From Alistipes sp. (GTDB lineage: Bacteria; Bacteroidota; Bacteroidia; Bacteroidales; Rikenellaceae): a stretch of DNA of 64,000 bases. Within the stretch, counting starts at the first letter, position 1; every line of letters starts with the position of its first letter. Location: assembly GCA_017517705.1 (NCBI GenBank), contig JAFWYM010000041.1, positions 1-64,000 on the forward strand, written 5' to 3'. Below, piece after piece: positions 25,040-33,041 of the stretch. Under the pieces are notes generated by a model, which saw only the letters and a program-made list of their open reading frames with translations, ran no database searches and was not told the DNA's origin. A program made the position numbers and the translations under genes.

Positions 25040-27787
25040 TTAGAAGAGGTTTAGTTGTGATGGCGAGAAGTTAGCATCGCCAACCTCCTCGCGCTTATCG
25101 TAGTCTACGTTAGGGTCGGCCTTAATCTCCTTACCTACGATATCATCCATATCTATCACATCCATCTGCTCGTCGGTCACATCATCGGCTATATCATCAT
25201 CCAACTCCTCCGAATCATCCGGCTCCTCGGGCTCGACGAACTGCAACGATGCCACCTCGTAGGTTGTGATACGCTTACCCTTAGCACGATGGCTCTTGAC
25301 GGCTATAAACTCATCCACATCGATGGTCTCCTCCGCGCGCTGAGCGTGCTGGCCACCAAATGTCACTACGAGCTTAGCACCCGCACGGTAGGTAATAGCC
25401 TCGAAGCGCATAGGTGCGCCCTCCTCCAAGAAGTACTGTGTCTTATCGCCCGTCTCGAGCTGGAAGCGCTTCATGTAGTAGTAGTTCTGCTCGCCATCGT
25501 AGTAGCACAACGCATATACCCTATCAGCAACGAAGCGCTCAACACGGATGGTGTCGTCGGGGAAGTGCTGCTGCACATCGAAGCCCGTGATGTAGTACTG
25601 GTTCTTGGCTGTCCACACGACAATCTTATCCTCGCCCTTGAACTCGCCAAGCAGCACGCCACGGCCATCGGTATTCAGGCGGCGCACATCCTCGTCGTAC
25701 CATATATTCTGGCCGCCGAGTGTCGAAGCACCCTTCTCCTTGAGCACAATCTTATTAATCGGGTAGCGCGTAACGAGGTTACCCACGCTCTGACGTCCCT
25801 TTATCGCGAGGGTCGAGAGGTCGAGGTCTATGATGCACTTCTTCAGGCGTGCCCTCGGACGCAGATATATCTTGAGCACCTCGGCCTCACCATTGGGGTT
25901 CACCGAGAGGTATATCAGCTCACTCTTTGCCGTGCCCTTCGTAAGGTCGTACTCCTTATCGCGCGTGATGGACTTTATGGCACAACGCTTCATCATAATG
26001 GCGCCACCACGACCATCGCGGTAGAGCATATTATATATCGTGCGCTCGTCGTTACGCTTATATATACCTATATAATATATATTCTTGTCGAAGAACGCCT
26101 TCTCCGTAATCTTCGTAATCTTATAACGACCATCCTTCAGGATGATAATCACATCGTCGAGGTTCGAGCAGTCGCACACAAACTCCGAGTCCTTCATGCT
26201 CTTGCCATAGCCGAAGAAGCCCTCAGCCCTATCGACATAGAGCTTGGCGTTTGACGATGCCACCTTCCACGCCTCGATGGTGTCGAACTCGCGAATCTCT
26301 GTTCTACGCTCCTTGCCCTCGCCATACTTGGCCTTGATGCGCTCGAAGTAGGCAATGGTGTAGTCGGTGAGGTGGTCGATGTCGTGCTTCGTACTCTTTA
26401 TATCGCGCTCTATCTGCTTAATCTCATTGTCGGCCTTTTCCGAGTCGTAGCGCGAGATACGTATGAACTTCAACTCCGTGAGGCGCTGGACATCCTCCAA
26501 CGTAACCTCCCTCCTAAGCTGCGACTTGAAGGGGTCGAGGCCCTTATCCACAGCCTCGTATGCAGCCTCGCGTGTACGACAGCCCTCGATGAGCTGATAG
26601 AGCTTATTCTCGATAAAGATACGCTCCAGTGATGCTGCATGCCACGCCTCGTTCAACTCCTCGAGTTTAATCTCCAGCTCCTTGCCAAGCAGTCCCTTAG
26701 TATGGTCGGTAGAGTAACGCAAGATGTCGCTCACGCCCATAAACACGGGCTTGTTGTCGACAATAACGCAAGCATTAGGCGAGATGCTTACCTCGCAGTC
26801 GGTAAAGGCGTAGAGTGCATCTATGGTCTTATCCGACGACTCGTCGGCCGCAACCTGAATGACAATCTCGACCTTCTCGGCCGTGTTATCATCGACCTTC
26901 TTAATCTTTATCTTACCCTTATCGTTAGCCTTGATAATAGACTCCTTTATCGACTCCGAGGTTGTGGTGTAGGGTATCTCCGTTATTGCCAACGTACGCT
27001 TATCTATCTTCGAGATACGTGCGCGCACCCTCACCGAGCCACCACGCAGGCCATCGTTATAGTTGCTCGCATCCATGATGCCTCCCGTCTGGAAGTCGGG
27101 GACAAGCATGAAATCCTCACCACGAAGGTAGGCGATGGAGGCATTGATAAGCTCCACAAAGTTGTGAGGCAGAATCTTCGAGGCCAAGCCCACAGCGATA
27201 CCATCGGCACCCTGAGCCAGGAGCAGCGGGAACTTAACAGGAAGTGTCACAGGCTCCTCCTTACGGCCATCGTATGCCAACATCCACTCCGTAGTCTTCT
27301 TATTATAGACGACATCCAAGGCAAACTTCGAGAGTCGAGCCTCGATATAACGCGCTGCGGCAGCCTCATCACCCGTGAGGATGTTACCCCAGTTACCCTG
27401 CATATCGATAAGCAGACCCTTCTGTCCGAGCTGCACCAACGCATCCTTAATCGAGGCATCGCCATGAGGGTGGTACTGCATAGCCTGACCCACGACATTA
27501 GCCACCTTATTGAAGCGACCATCCTCCACACACTTCATCGCGTGAAGTATGCGGCGCTGCACAGGCTTAAGTCCATCGGCCAAGTGCGGAACTGCACGCT
27601 CCAAGATAACGTACGAGGCGTAGTCCAAGAACCAATTCTTGTACATACCCGTAAGTCGGCGCACGTTGTCGTCGGCCGAGGTTAGCTGGTCGTACTTGCC
27701 CTTGGCCACATCTGCCACATCGTCACCACCATCCTGAGGCTCCAACCGTGGCTCCTCAACCTCCAATATATCCTTGTTATCCTCCAT
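25040..27787 (-). CDS. parC: DNA topoisomerase IV subunit A (GyrA/ParC family)
   Basis: 915 residues. The winged-helix breakage domain has HPHGDAS and the catalytic tyrosine Tyr147 in AAARYIEARL. A coiled-coil gate follows near 430-500, then a C-terminal region that lacks a clear GyrA box (QRRGG[RK]G), supporting topoisomerase IV over gyrase. The C-terminus is long and acidic (EEPDDSEELDDD). It unlinks daughter chromosomes with ParE. Its start overlaps the parE stop in a TAATG arrangement, so translation is coupled. Confidence 0.93.
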   Translation of the reverse strand: MEDNKDILEVEEPRLEPQDGGDDVADVAKGKYDQLTSADDNVRRLTGMYKNWFLDYASYVILERAVPHLADGLKPVQRRILHAMKCVEDGRFNKVANVVGQAMQYHPHGDASIKDALVQLGQKGLLIDMQGNWGNILTGDEAAAARYIEARLSKFALDVVYNKKTTEWMLAYDGRKEEPVTLPVKFPLLLAQGADGIAVGLASKILPHNFVELINASIAYLRGEDFMLVPDFQTGGIMDASNYNDGLRGGSVRVRARISKIDKRTLAITEIPYTTTSESIKESIIKANDKGKIKIKKVDDNTAEKVEIVIQVAADESSDKTIDALYAFTDCEVSISPNACVIVDNKPVFMGVSDILRYSTDHTKGLLGKELEIKLEELNEAWHAASLERIFIENKLYQLIEGCRTREAAYEAVDKGLDPFKSQLRREVTLEDVQRLTELKFIRISRYDSEKADNEIKQIERDIKSTKHDIDHLTDYTIAYFERIKAKYGEGKERRTEIREFDTIEAWKVASSNAKLYVDRAEGFFGYGKSMKDSEFVCDCSNLDDVIIILKDGRYKITKITEKAFFDKNIYYIGIYKRNDERTIYNMLYRDGRGGAIMMKRCAIKSITRDKEYDLTKGTAKSELIYLSVNPNGEAEVLKIYLRPRARLKKCIIDLDLSTLAIKGRQSVGNLVTRYPINKIVLKEKGASTLGGQNIWYDEDVRRLNTDGRGVLLGEFKGEDKIVVWTAKNQYYITGFDVQQHFPDDTIRVERFVADRVYALCYYDGEQNYYYMKRFQLETGDKTQYFLEEGAPMRFEAITYRAGAKLVVTFGGQHAQRAEETIDVDEFIAVKSHRAKGKRITTYEVASLQFVEPEEPDDSEELDDDIADDVTDEQMDVIDMDDIVGKEIKADPNVDYDKREEVGDANFSPSQLNLF

Positions 27788-29655
27788 TAATTAAGCATTT
27801 TCAGGTTTTCGATAATGTCCTCCTCCACACGTAGGTTGCCAACAATAAAGTCCTTACGATCGGGCGTATTCTTACCCATGTAGAAGTCCAAGAGGTCGTG
27901 TATAGGGTCGTCCTTCGTAAGGCGCACCTTATCCAGGCGCATACCCTCACCGATAAACTCCTTGAACTCCGCAGCCGAGATCTCACCAAGACCCTTGAAG
28001 CGCGTAATCTCTGCCTGAGCACCGCACCTCTTGACTGCCGCCTGACGCTCCTCGTCGTTATAGCAGTAGTGCGTCTCCTTCTTGTTACGCACGCGGAACA
28101 GCGGGGTCTGCAATATGTAGAGGTGACCCATGCGTATAACCTCGGGGAAGAATTGCAGGAAGAACGACGTGAGCAAGAGACGAATGTGCATACCGTCGAC
28201 ATCGGCATCCGTAGCGATGATAACCTTATTGTAACGCAGGTTATCCATATCCTCCTCGATGTTTAGCGCCGCCTGCAGCAGGTTAAACTCCTCATTCTCG
28301 TACACCACACGCTTCGTGAGGCCATAGCAGTTGAGTGGCTTACCACGCAACGAGAAGACGGCCTGCGTGCGCGGGTCGCGACTCGAGGTTATTGAGCCCG
28401 AGGCCGAGTTACCCTCGGTGATAAATATCATCGTCTGGTCGGCGAGGTCGCTTTTGTCGGTATAGTGTATCTTACAGTCGCGCAGCTTCTTATTATTCAG
28501 CGACACCTTCTTTGCAGCCTCCCTTGCCTTCTTCTGCACACCCGAAATAGCCTTACGCTCCTTCTCGTTCTCGACGATCTTTTTTTGCAGCGTCTGCGCC
28601 ACCTCGGGATGCTTATGCAGGTAGTTATCCAAGTTCGTAGAGAGGAAGTCGCCCACAAACTGTCGCATCGTAACGCCCGCCTCCTTATCCTTCGAGCCGA
28701 GCTTTGTCTTGGTCTGCGACTCGAAGATAGGATCATCGACACGCACCGAGATGGCTGCGATAATCGACGTGCGTATATCCGACGGGTCGTAGTCCTTATG
28801 GTAAAACTCCTTGATGGTCTTTGCTATAGCCTCGCGGAAGGCTGCCTGATGCGTACCTCCCTGCGGCGTATACTGACCATTGACAAACGAGTAGTATGCC
28901 TCACCATAGCCGTTGCCGTGGGTGATGACAACCTCTATATCCTCGCCCGAGATATGCACCGGAGCATAGAGAGGCTCGTTCGATAGGTTGTCGTTGACCA
29001 AGTCCAAAAGGCCATTTTTAGATGTGTACGACGTACCGTTGAGAACAACCGTAAGGCCGAGGTTCAGATAGGTGTAGTTCTTGACCATCTGCTCCACGTA
29101 CTCCATGTTGTAGGCGTAGTCGCCAAAGACCTCGCGGTCGACGACAAACTCCACGTAGGTACCATTCTGCTCCGCAACACCGCTCTCGGCTCTATCTGTC
29201 TGCTCCAGACCCTGAGAGAAGGTCACCGTGCGAGCCTCGCCCTCGCGCACCGAGCGTGCGAGGAAGTGGCTCGAGAGCATATTCACAGCCTTCACACCGA
29301 CACCATTCAATCCCACGGTCTTCTTGAAGGCATCACCGCCATACTTACCTCCCGTGTTCATCTTACTCACGGCATCAGCCAACGCCTCTAACGGAATACC
29401 ACGACCATAGTCCCTCACCGACACCCTATCGCCATCAATACTTATCTCTATGCGCTTGCCGGCACCCATGATAAACTCGTCGATGGAGTTATCCACAACC
29501 TCCTTGAGGAGCACGTAGATACCATCATCGGCCTGCGTTCCGTCGCCGAGCTTTCCGATATACATACCGGGACGTAGGCGTATATGCTCACGTGGCGATA
29601 GTGTGACTATCGCATCCTTGCCATATGCGGCTGTTGACATATTCTGCTCTGCCAT
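27787..29655 (-). CDS. parE: DNA topoisomerase IV subunit B (GyrB/ParE family)
   Basis: 622 residues. GHKL ATPase motifs: EVVDNSIDE, the DYGRGIPL box and [11 protein letters not shown]. The TOPRIM domain has [11 protein letters not shown], then [10 protein letters not shown] with the magnesium-binding aspartates. Size and pairing with parC rather than gyrA indicate ParE. Follows plsC by 17 bases. Confidence 0.95.
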   Translation of the reverse strand: MAEQNMSTAAYGKDAIVTLSPREHIRLRPGMYIGKLGDGTQADDGIYVLLKEVVDNSIDEFIMGAGKRIEISIDGDRVSVRDYGRGIPLEALADAVSKMNTGGKYGGDAFKKTVGLNGVGVKAVNMLSSHFLARSVREGEARTVTFSQGLEQTDRAESGVAEQNGTYVEFVVDREVFGDYAYNMEYVEQMVKNYTYLNLGLTVVLNGTSYTSKNGLLDLVNDNLSNEPLYAPVHISGEDIEVVITHGNGYGEAYYSFVNGQYTPQGGTHQAAFREAIAKTIKEFYHKDYDPSDIRTSIIAAISVRVDDPIFESQTKTKLGSKDKEAGVTMRQFVGDFLSTNLDNYLHKHPEVAQTLQKKIVENEKERKAISGVQKKAREAAKKVSLNNKKLRDCKIHYTDKSDLADQTMIFITEGNSASGSITSSRDPRTQAVFSLRGKPLNCYGLTKRVVYENEEFNLLQAALNIEEDMDNLRYNKVIIATDADVDGMHIRLLLTSFFLQFFPEVIRMGHLYILQTPLFRVRNKKETHYCYNDEERQAAVKRCGAQAEITRFKGLGEISAAEFKEFIGEGMRLDKVRLTKDDPIHDLLDFYMGKNTPDRKDFIVGNLRVEEDIIENLKMLN

Positions 29656-29672
29656 ATATCTCTCTACTCTCT

Positions 29673-30401
29673 CTACTTGTTTCTGCGTATCTCGGCCAAC
29701 GTCTCCACCATCGTGTCATGAACATCGGCCATAACCTCCTTTATCGGGCGCTCCTCCACCTCAGCAGCCGAGATTGGGGGTAATACACGAATCGTTATCT
29801 TGTTGCGCCAATTCATCAGCCACCCCTTGCGCACCATCGTATTCGTGCCATCGAGAACAATGGGGAGGATGGGCACACCCGCATCCTTGGCGAGGATGAA
29901 GGCTCCGGCCTTGAAGTTGTGAATCTCGCCATCCTTCGAGCGCGTACCTTCGGGGAAGATAGATACCGAGGCACCCTTCTGAAGCCACTCCTTACCCCTA
30001 TCGTGTACCAGCTGCATCGCCTCCTTGGCACTGGCACGGTTGATGACGATGTCGCCGTGAGCAAAGAGCAGACGGCCAACGATAGGTATGCGATATACCT
30101 CCTTCTTCGATACCCACTTGAACACAAGAGGGAGGTTGTATATACAGATGATGTCAACCATAGAGTTGTGGTTGAGAACCATCACATACGCCTGCTTGGG
30201 GTCGATATTCTCCGCTCCTATCACCTCGCGCTTCATAAATGGCGGCAAGCCGAAGATTACGTCGGTAATCCACTTCGAGAGGGTGTGTACCACACAGCGC
30301 TTCTTATCGAAGGGATAGCATACCACAAGGGCGATAAACGAGGCCACGTATAAGACCAATGCCACCGCTAAACATACAAGGTAATAGAGAATAGTTAACA
30401 T
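29673..30401 (-). CDS. plsC: 1-acyl-sn-glycerol-3-phosphate acyltransferase (PlsC family)
   Basis: 242 residues. An N-terminal membrane helix (about 8-30) is followed by the acyltransferase motif NHNSMVD (HX4D, His78 and Asp83), the glycerol-phosphate-binding [10 protein letters not shown] near 149, and PILPIVL. It makes phosphatidic acid at the inner membrane. First gene of an eight-gene operon running to the DUF4465 gene; a promoter with a 23-base spacer precedes it. Confidence 0.93.
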   Translation of the reverse strand: MLTILYYLVCLAVALVLYVASFIALVVCYPFDKKRCVVHTLSKWITDVIFGLPPFMKREVIGAENIDPKQAYVMVLNHNSMVDIICIYNLPLVFKWVSKKEVYRIPIVGRLLFAHGDIVINRASAKEAMQLVHDRGKEWLQKGASVSIFPEGTRSKDGEIHNFKAGAFILAKDAGVPILPIVLDGTNTMVRKGWLMNWRNKITIRVLPPISAAEVEERPIKEVMADVHDTMVETLAEIRRNK

Positions 30402-30439
30402 AATAAACGTCGTTAGAATCTTACAAATTATTCAATTTG

Positions 30440-30474
30440 CAAATGTACGTATTTTTCTCGAAATAATGCGCAAA
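30440..30474 (-). promoter_or_regulatory. Promoter of the plsC-parE-parC-aroK-murI-ftsK-lolA operon
   Basis: Minus-strand -7 TACATTTG (30440-30447) and -33 TTTG (30471-30474), 23 bases apart, at the upper end of the usual range. Leader about 35 bases. Confidence 0.65.
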
Positions 30475-30499
30475 ATGGAGGGGTAAAAAAATAAAAAAA

Positions 30500-30602
30500 A
30501 GTAATTAGAGAAATTAGGGAATTTAGAGTAATATTCGATACGCTTTACCCTAAACTCCCTAAACTCCCGAAATTCCCGAAATTCCCTAAATTCCCTAATC
30601 TC
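30500..30602. repeat. AATTCCC/CTAAACTCC direct repeats after the GntR gene
   Basis: Irregular 7-10-base units (CCCTAAACT, CCCGAAATT, CCCTAAATT) about six times at 30547-30600, plus a weaker TTAGAGAAATTAGGG stretch. The rest of 30475-30645 shows no terminator with a clear T run. Confidence 0.6.
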
Positions 30603-30645
30603 ACTACGACTGCGCCCTCAAGCGCGATAGAGAAGTGCTACGCGT

Positions 30646-30990
30646 TTATTCCTTAACTCCCACGTCGATGGTGAGACCCAGCAACTGAAGACGCTCACGA
30701 AGCTTGGGGAGCTCCTCGTCCATAAACTTCTGGCGTTCGAGCTGGCGTATATGCTCCTTGGCACCCTCGGAGACGAAGAAGCCGATGCCTCGACGGTTGA
30801 AGATGACACCGTCGGCCTCGAGGCGCTCGTAGCTACGCATCACGGTGTTGGGGTTAACACCCACGGAGGCGGCCATCTCCCTCACCGACATCACGCGCTC
30901 ACCCTCGGCCCACTCGCCGGAGAGTACTCGCATGGCTATAAGTTCGTATATCTGTCGCCATATAGGCTTCTCCTCTGAAAACTGCATCAT
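30646..30990 (-). CDS. GntR-family transcriptional regulator (YtrA type)
   Basis: 114 residues. An N-terminal GntR winged helix includes KPIWRQIYELIAMRVLSGEW, VMSVREMAASVGVNPNTVMR and the wing FNRRGIGFFVSEGA. Only about 40 residues follow, a helical dimerisation tail, which is the YtrA subfamily architecture. YtrA members repress ABC-transporter operons in which they are encoded. Here it is the last gene of an ABC operon. Two perfect inverted repeats with the half-site GTGTATTA, one at each divergent promoter nearby, are likely its operators. Confidence 0.9.
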   Translation of the reverse strand: MMQFSEEKPIWRQIYELIAMRVLSGEWAEGERVMSVREMAASVGVNPNTVMRSYERLEADGVIFNRRGIGFFVSEGAKEHIRQLERQKFMDEELPKLRERLQLLGLTIDVGVKE

Positions 30991-31029
30991 AACGCTTACA
31001 TCTTTATTTCACGGGAACGTACACATACC

Positions 31030-31740
31030 CTACCACCTCATTTGACGACGGCGCAGAGCCCAATAGCTTAGAGCATACAACATCACGGGAATGAGTATAA
31101 ACACAACCGCAGCCACATCCTCATCGAAATTTATCGACTCTAAGACATAGGGATCGACATTCATCAAGACATGTACCCCGATACGCGCGACGATGCCAAT
31201 AAACAGGACAAAGCCGATAAAAGTGCCGAGGTATGCCACAAAGAGGCTACGACGCGCTACAATATTGAGCAACAACGACATCGACGTTACAATCTGCACA
31301 AAGACATATAGCTGCCATTGCAAGAAGGTGTCGCTGATCATCTCGCTTAGTACAACCACTAAATCGGCATCCGTATAGCTAAACGGGTAGACTATGGCCA
31401 CGCCGAACAGCGCCGTGATGGCAGCAAATAGTGGGAAGCCTACGGCAAGGTTACAGAGCATAAATGTCATGCGCTCCTCGTTAGATACGGGCAGCGAGCA
31501 CTCCATAACTTTGGTGCCACGATGGCGCATGGCGTAGGTCGTGCGCAGCGCATAGGCGATGCCTCCGAGGGTATATATAGCCGTGGATATACCGATGACA
31601 TAATATGCATCGCGCGACAATATGCCAAACAGCACAGGTATAGCGACACACACAAGAAATAGCGACAAGTAATTCTTCGTCTGCGAGGTGTAGTGGTAGC
31701 GAGCATACTGCGCGACCCTACCAAGTGAATAAGCGCTCAT
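31030..31740 (-). CDS. ABC transporter permease-like membrane protein
   Basis: 236 residues with about six predicted membrane helices, including YLSLFLVCVAIPVLFGIL near 25, LAVGFPLFAAITALFGVAIV near 100 and a C-terminal VVFILIPVMLYALSYWAL. The layout fits an ABC-2-type membrane subunit of bacitracin-resistance-like exporters, but no signature fixes this. It lies between the ATPase gene (1 base away) and the GntR gene. Substrate unknown. Confidence 0.8.
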   Translation of the reverse strand: MSAYSLGRVAQYARYHYTSQTKNYLSLFLVCVAIPVLFGILSRDAYYVIGISTAIYTLGGIAYALRTTYAMRHRGTKVMECSLPVSNEERMTFMLCNLAVGFPLFAAITALFGVAIVYPFSYTDADLVVVLSEMISDTFLQWQLYVFVQIVTSMSLLLNIVARRSLFVAYLGTFIGFVLFIGIVARIGVHVLMNVDPYVLESINFDEDVAAVVFILIPVMLYALSYWALRRRQMRW

Positions 31741-31741
31741 A

Positions 31742-32584
31742 CTACTTCACGTTTTTAGTGTTAGCAAATATTGCAGCCACAGCATCGCGGTTTGCTACCG
31801 TGGCGTTGAACAGAAGTTCTATATTTAGTGGCGTGTCAGCATCGGCATCGTTGACCATAACAGAGATATCTCCCGCTATGGTACGCTCCGCGTAGAGAAC
31901 CTCATCGCCCACCTCGGCCTTGCCAAACTTCAGGCGGCGCGTAATCTCCGATGTCGAGGCATTGAGTACCACGCCCCTCTGGTCGAGTATGACGATGTTA
32001 TCCAAGAGCTGCTCCACGTCAGCCACTTGGTGCGTCGATATCACCACCATACGGCTATCGTCGACATACGAGGCCAAGAGGCGTCGAAAGATACTCTTCG
32101 ATGGTATGTCGAGGCCGTTTGTAGGCTCGTCCAAGAGGAGCATCTCTACATTGCACGCCAGCGCAAAGGCTATGTATGCCTTCTTACGCTGACCCATAGA
32201 CATCGAGTGCAACCGCTGCGTAGTATTCACGCCAAGCTCCTCGGCATAGCAGCGCATCTGTCCCATATCGAAGCGGGGATAGAAGGGTGATGTTATCTTT
32301 GCGAAGCACTCAAGCGAGATGTTCGGGAGGTCGAACTCCTCGGGGATGATCATCAGGCGCTCGAAGGTCGCGGGGCAACGTCTATGCGGGTCTGTACCAC
32401 CAACCGATACACTACCACGCTGGGGGCGCATAATACCACAAAAGATCTTCAATAGCGTTGTCTTGCCTATGCCGTTGCAACCCAAGAGGCCATGGATATG
32501 CCCCCTGTCCAACTCGAGCGTTATGTCGTTAAGCACGACACGATGCGACGAGTAGCCAAATGTGAGGTTCTTTGTCGTAATCAT
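31742..32584 (-). CDS. ABC transporter ATP-binding protein
   Basis: 280 residues. Walker A GCNGIGKTTLL at 36-46, Q-loop region, signature MSMGQRKKAYIA, Walker B MLLLDEPTNGLD and switch His in VVISTHQVADVE. A C-terminal extension of about 70 residues follows the nucleotide-binding domain. The signature replaces the usual SGGQ with MGQRK, as in other YtrB/YxlF-type exporters. First gene of the operon with the permease and GntR genes; a palindrome overlaps its promoter. Confidence 0.93.
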   Translation of the reverse strand: MITTKNLTFGYSSHRVVLNDITLELDRGHIHGLLGCNGIGKTTLLKIFCGIMRPQRGSVSVGGTDPHRRCPATFERLMIIPEEFDLPNISLECFAKITSPFYPRFDMGQMRCYAEELGVNTTQRLHSMSMGQRKKAYIAFALACNVEMLLLDEPTNGLDIPSKSIFRRLLASYVDDSRMVVISTHQVADVEQLLDNIVILDQRGVVLNASTSEITRRLKFGKAEVGDEVLYAERTIAGDISVMVNDADADTPLNIELLFNATVANRDAVAAIFANTKNVK

Positions 32585-32626
32585 ACTCTTTGCATTTGTC
32601 CGTTAAATAATTCGAAATAACCGAAA

Positions 32627-32652
32627 CAGTGTATTAGCCTATTAATACACTG
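32627..32652. promoter_or_regulatory. Probable GntR operator O1 at the ABC operon promoter
   Basis: Perfect 10-bp inverted repeat, CAGTGTATTA and TAATACACTG, with a 6-base spacer. It follows the -7 box directly, over the transcription start, where a repressor would block RNA polymerase. Confidence 0.85.
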
Positions 32653-32683
32653 CAAAGGTAAAGATTATTTTTATACTTGCAAA
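32653..32683 (-). promoter_or_regulatory. Promoter of the ABC-permease-GntR operon
   Basis: Minus-strand -7 TACCTTTG (32653-32660) and -33 TTTG (32680-32683), 19 bases apart. The -7 box abuts operator O1. Confidence 0.88.
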
Positions 32684-32785
32684 TTTTTAGGTGTATATTT
32701 TTTAACGAAAGTAGTAACATACATCTCCTACGCGCGTGCATTATAATATGTATAGAAAATTTATTGCAAAATTTTCACTCTACAA

Positions 32786-32816
32786 TTTGCTAATTGAAAT
32801 ATTTGGTATATATTTG
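32786..32816 (+). promoter_or_regulatory. Divergent promoter P1 towards the receptor gene
   Basis: -33 TTTG (32786-32789) and -7 TATATTTG (32809-32816), 19 bases apart. The sequence after the -7 box reads CAGTGTATTA, as at the ABC promoter. The leader to the receptor ATG would be about 220 bases. Confidence 0.8.
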
Positions 32817-32818
32817 CA

Positions 32819-32840
32819 GTGTATTAGTAATGTAATACAC
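32819..32840. promoter_or_regulatory. Probable GntR operator O2 at promoter P1
   Basis: Perfect 8-bp inverted repeat GTGTATTA and TAATACAC with a 6-base spacer. Half-site and spacing equal those of O1, 180 bases away in mirror arrangement. Confidence 0.85.
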
Positions 32841-32964
32841 CAAAACGGGATTAGCCAGCATATACGCAACGACAAAAAAAAGATTACCGACAATGTTACA
32901 AAACGAGCAATATAAGCGTTATATATACAAACTTTCGCCCCGACGAAAAAAAATTGCAAAAAAA

Positions 32965-32994
32965 TTTGGTGGGGGGGGGAAATGCTTATCTTTG
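32965..32994 (+). promoter_or_regulatory. Promoter P2 of the receptor gene with a G9 tract in its spacer
   Basis: -33 TTTG (32965-32968) and -7 TATCTTTG (32987-32994) are 18 bases apart. Nine consecutive G (32971-32979) make up half of the spacer. One more G would give the common 19-base spacing. Start of transcription is expected near 33001. Confidence 0.7.
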
Positions 32995-33041
32995 TAGCAA
33001 GAAAGGTGCAAATGAGAAAAACATATAAACAACAAAGTGTT

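Noticed and set aside
32893-32997. 34-codon frame between promoters P1 and P2 running through the G9 tract
   Set aside because: Lysine-rich and without conserved partner; a chance frame over an AT-rich leader. Kept only as a possible leader peptide.
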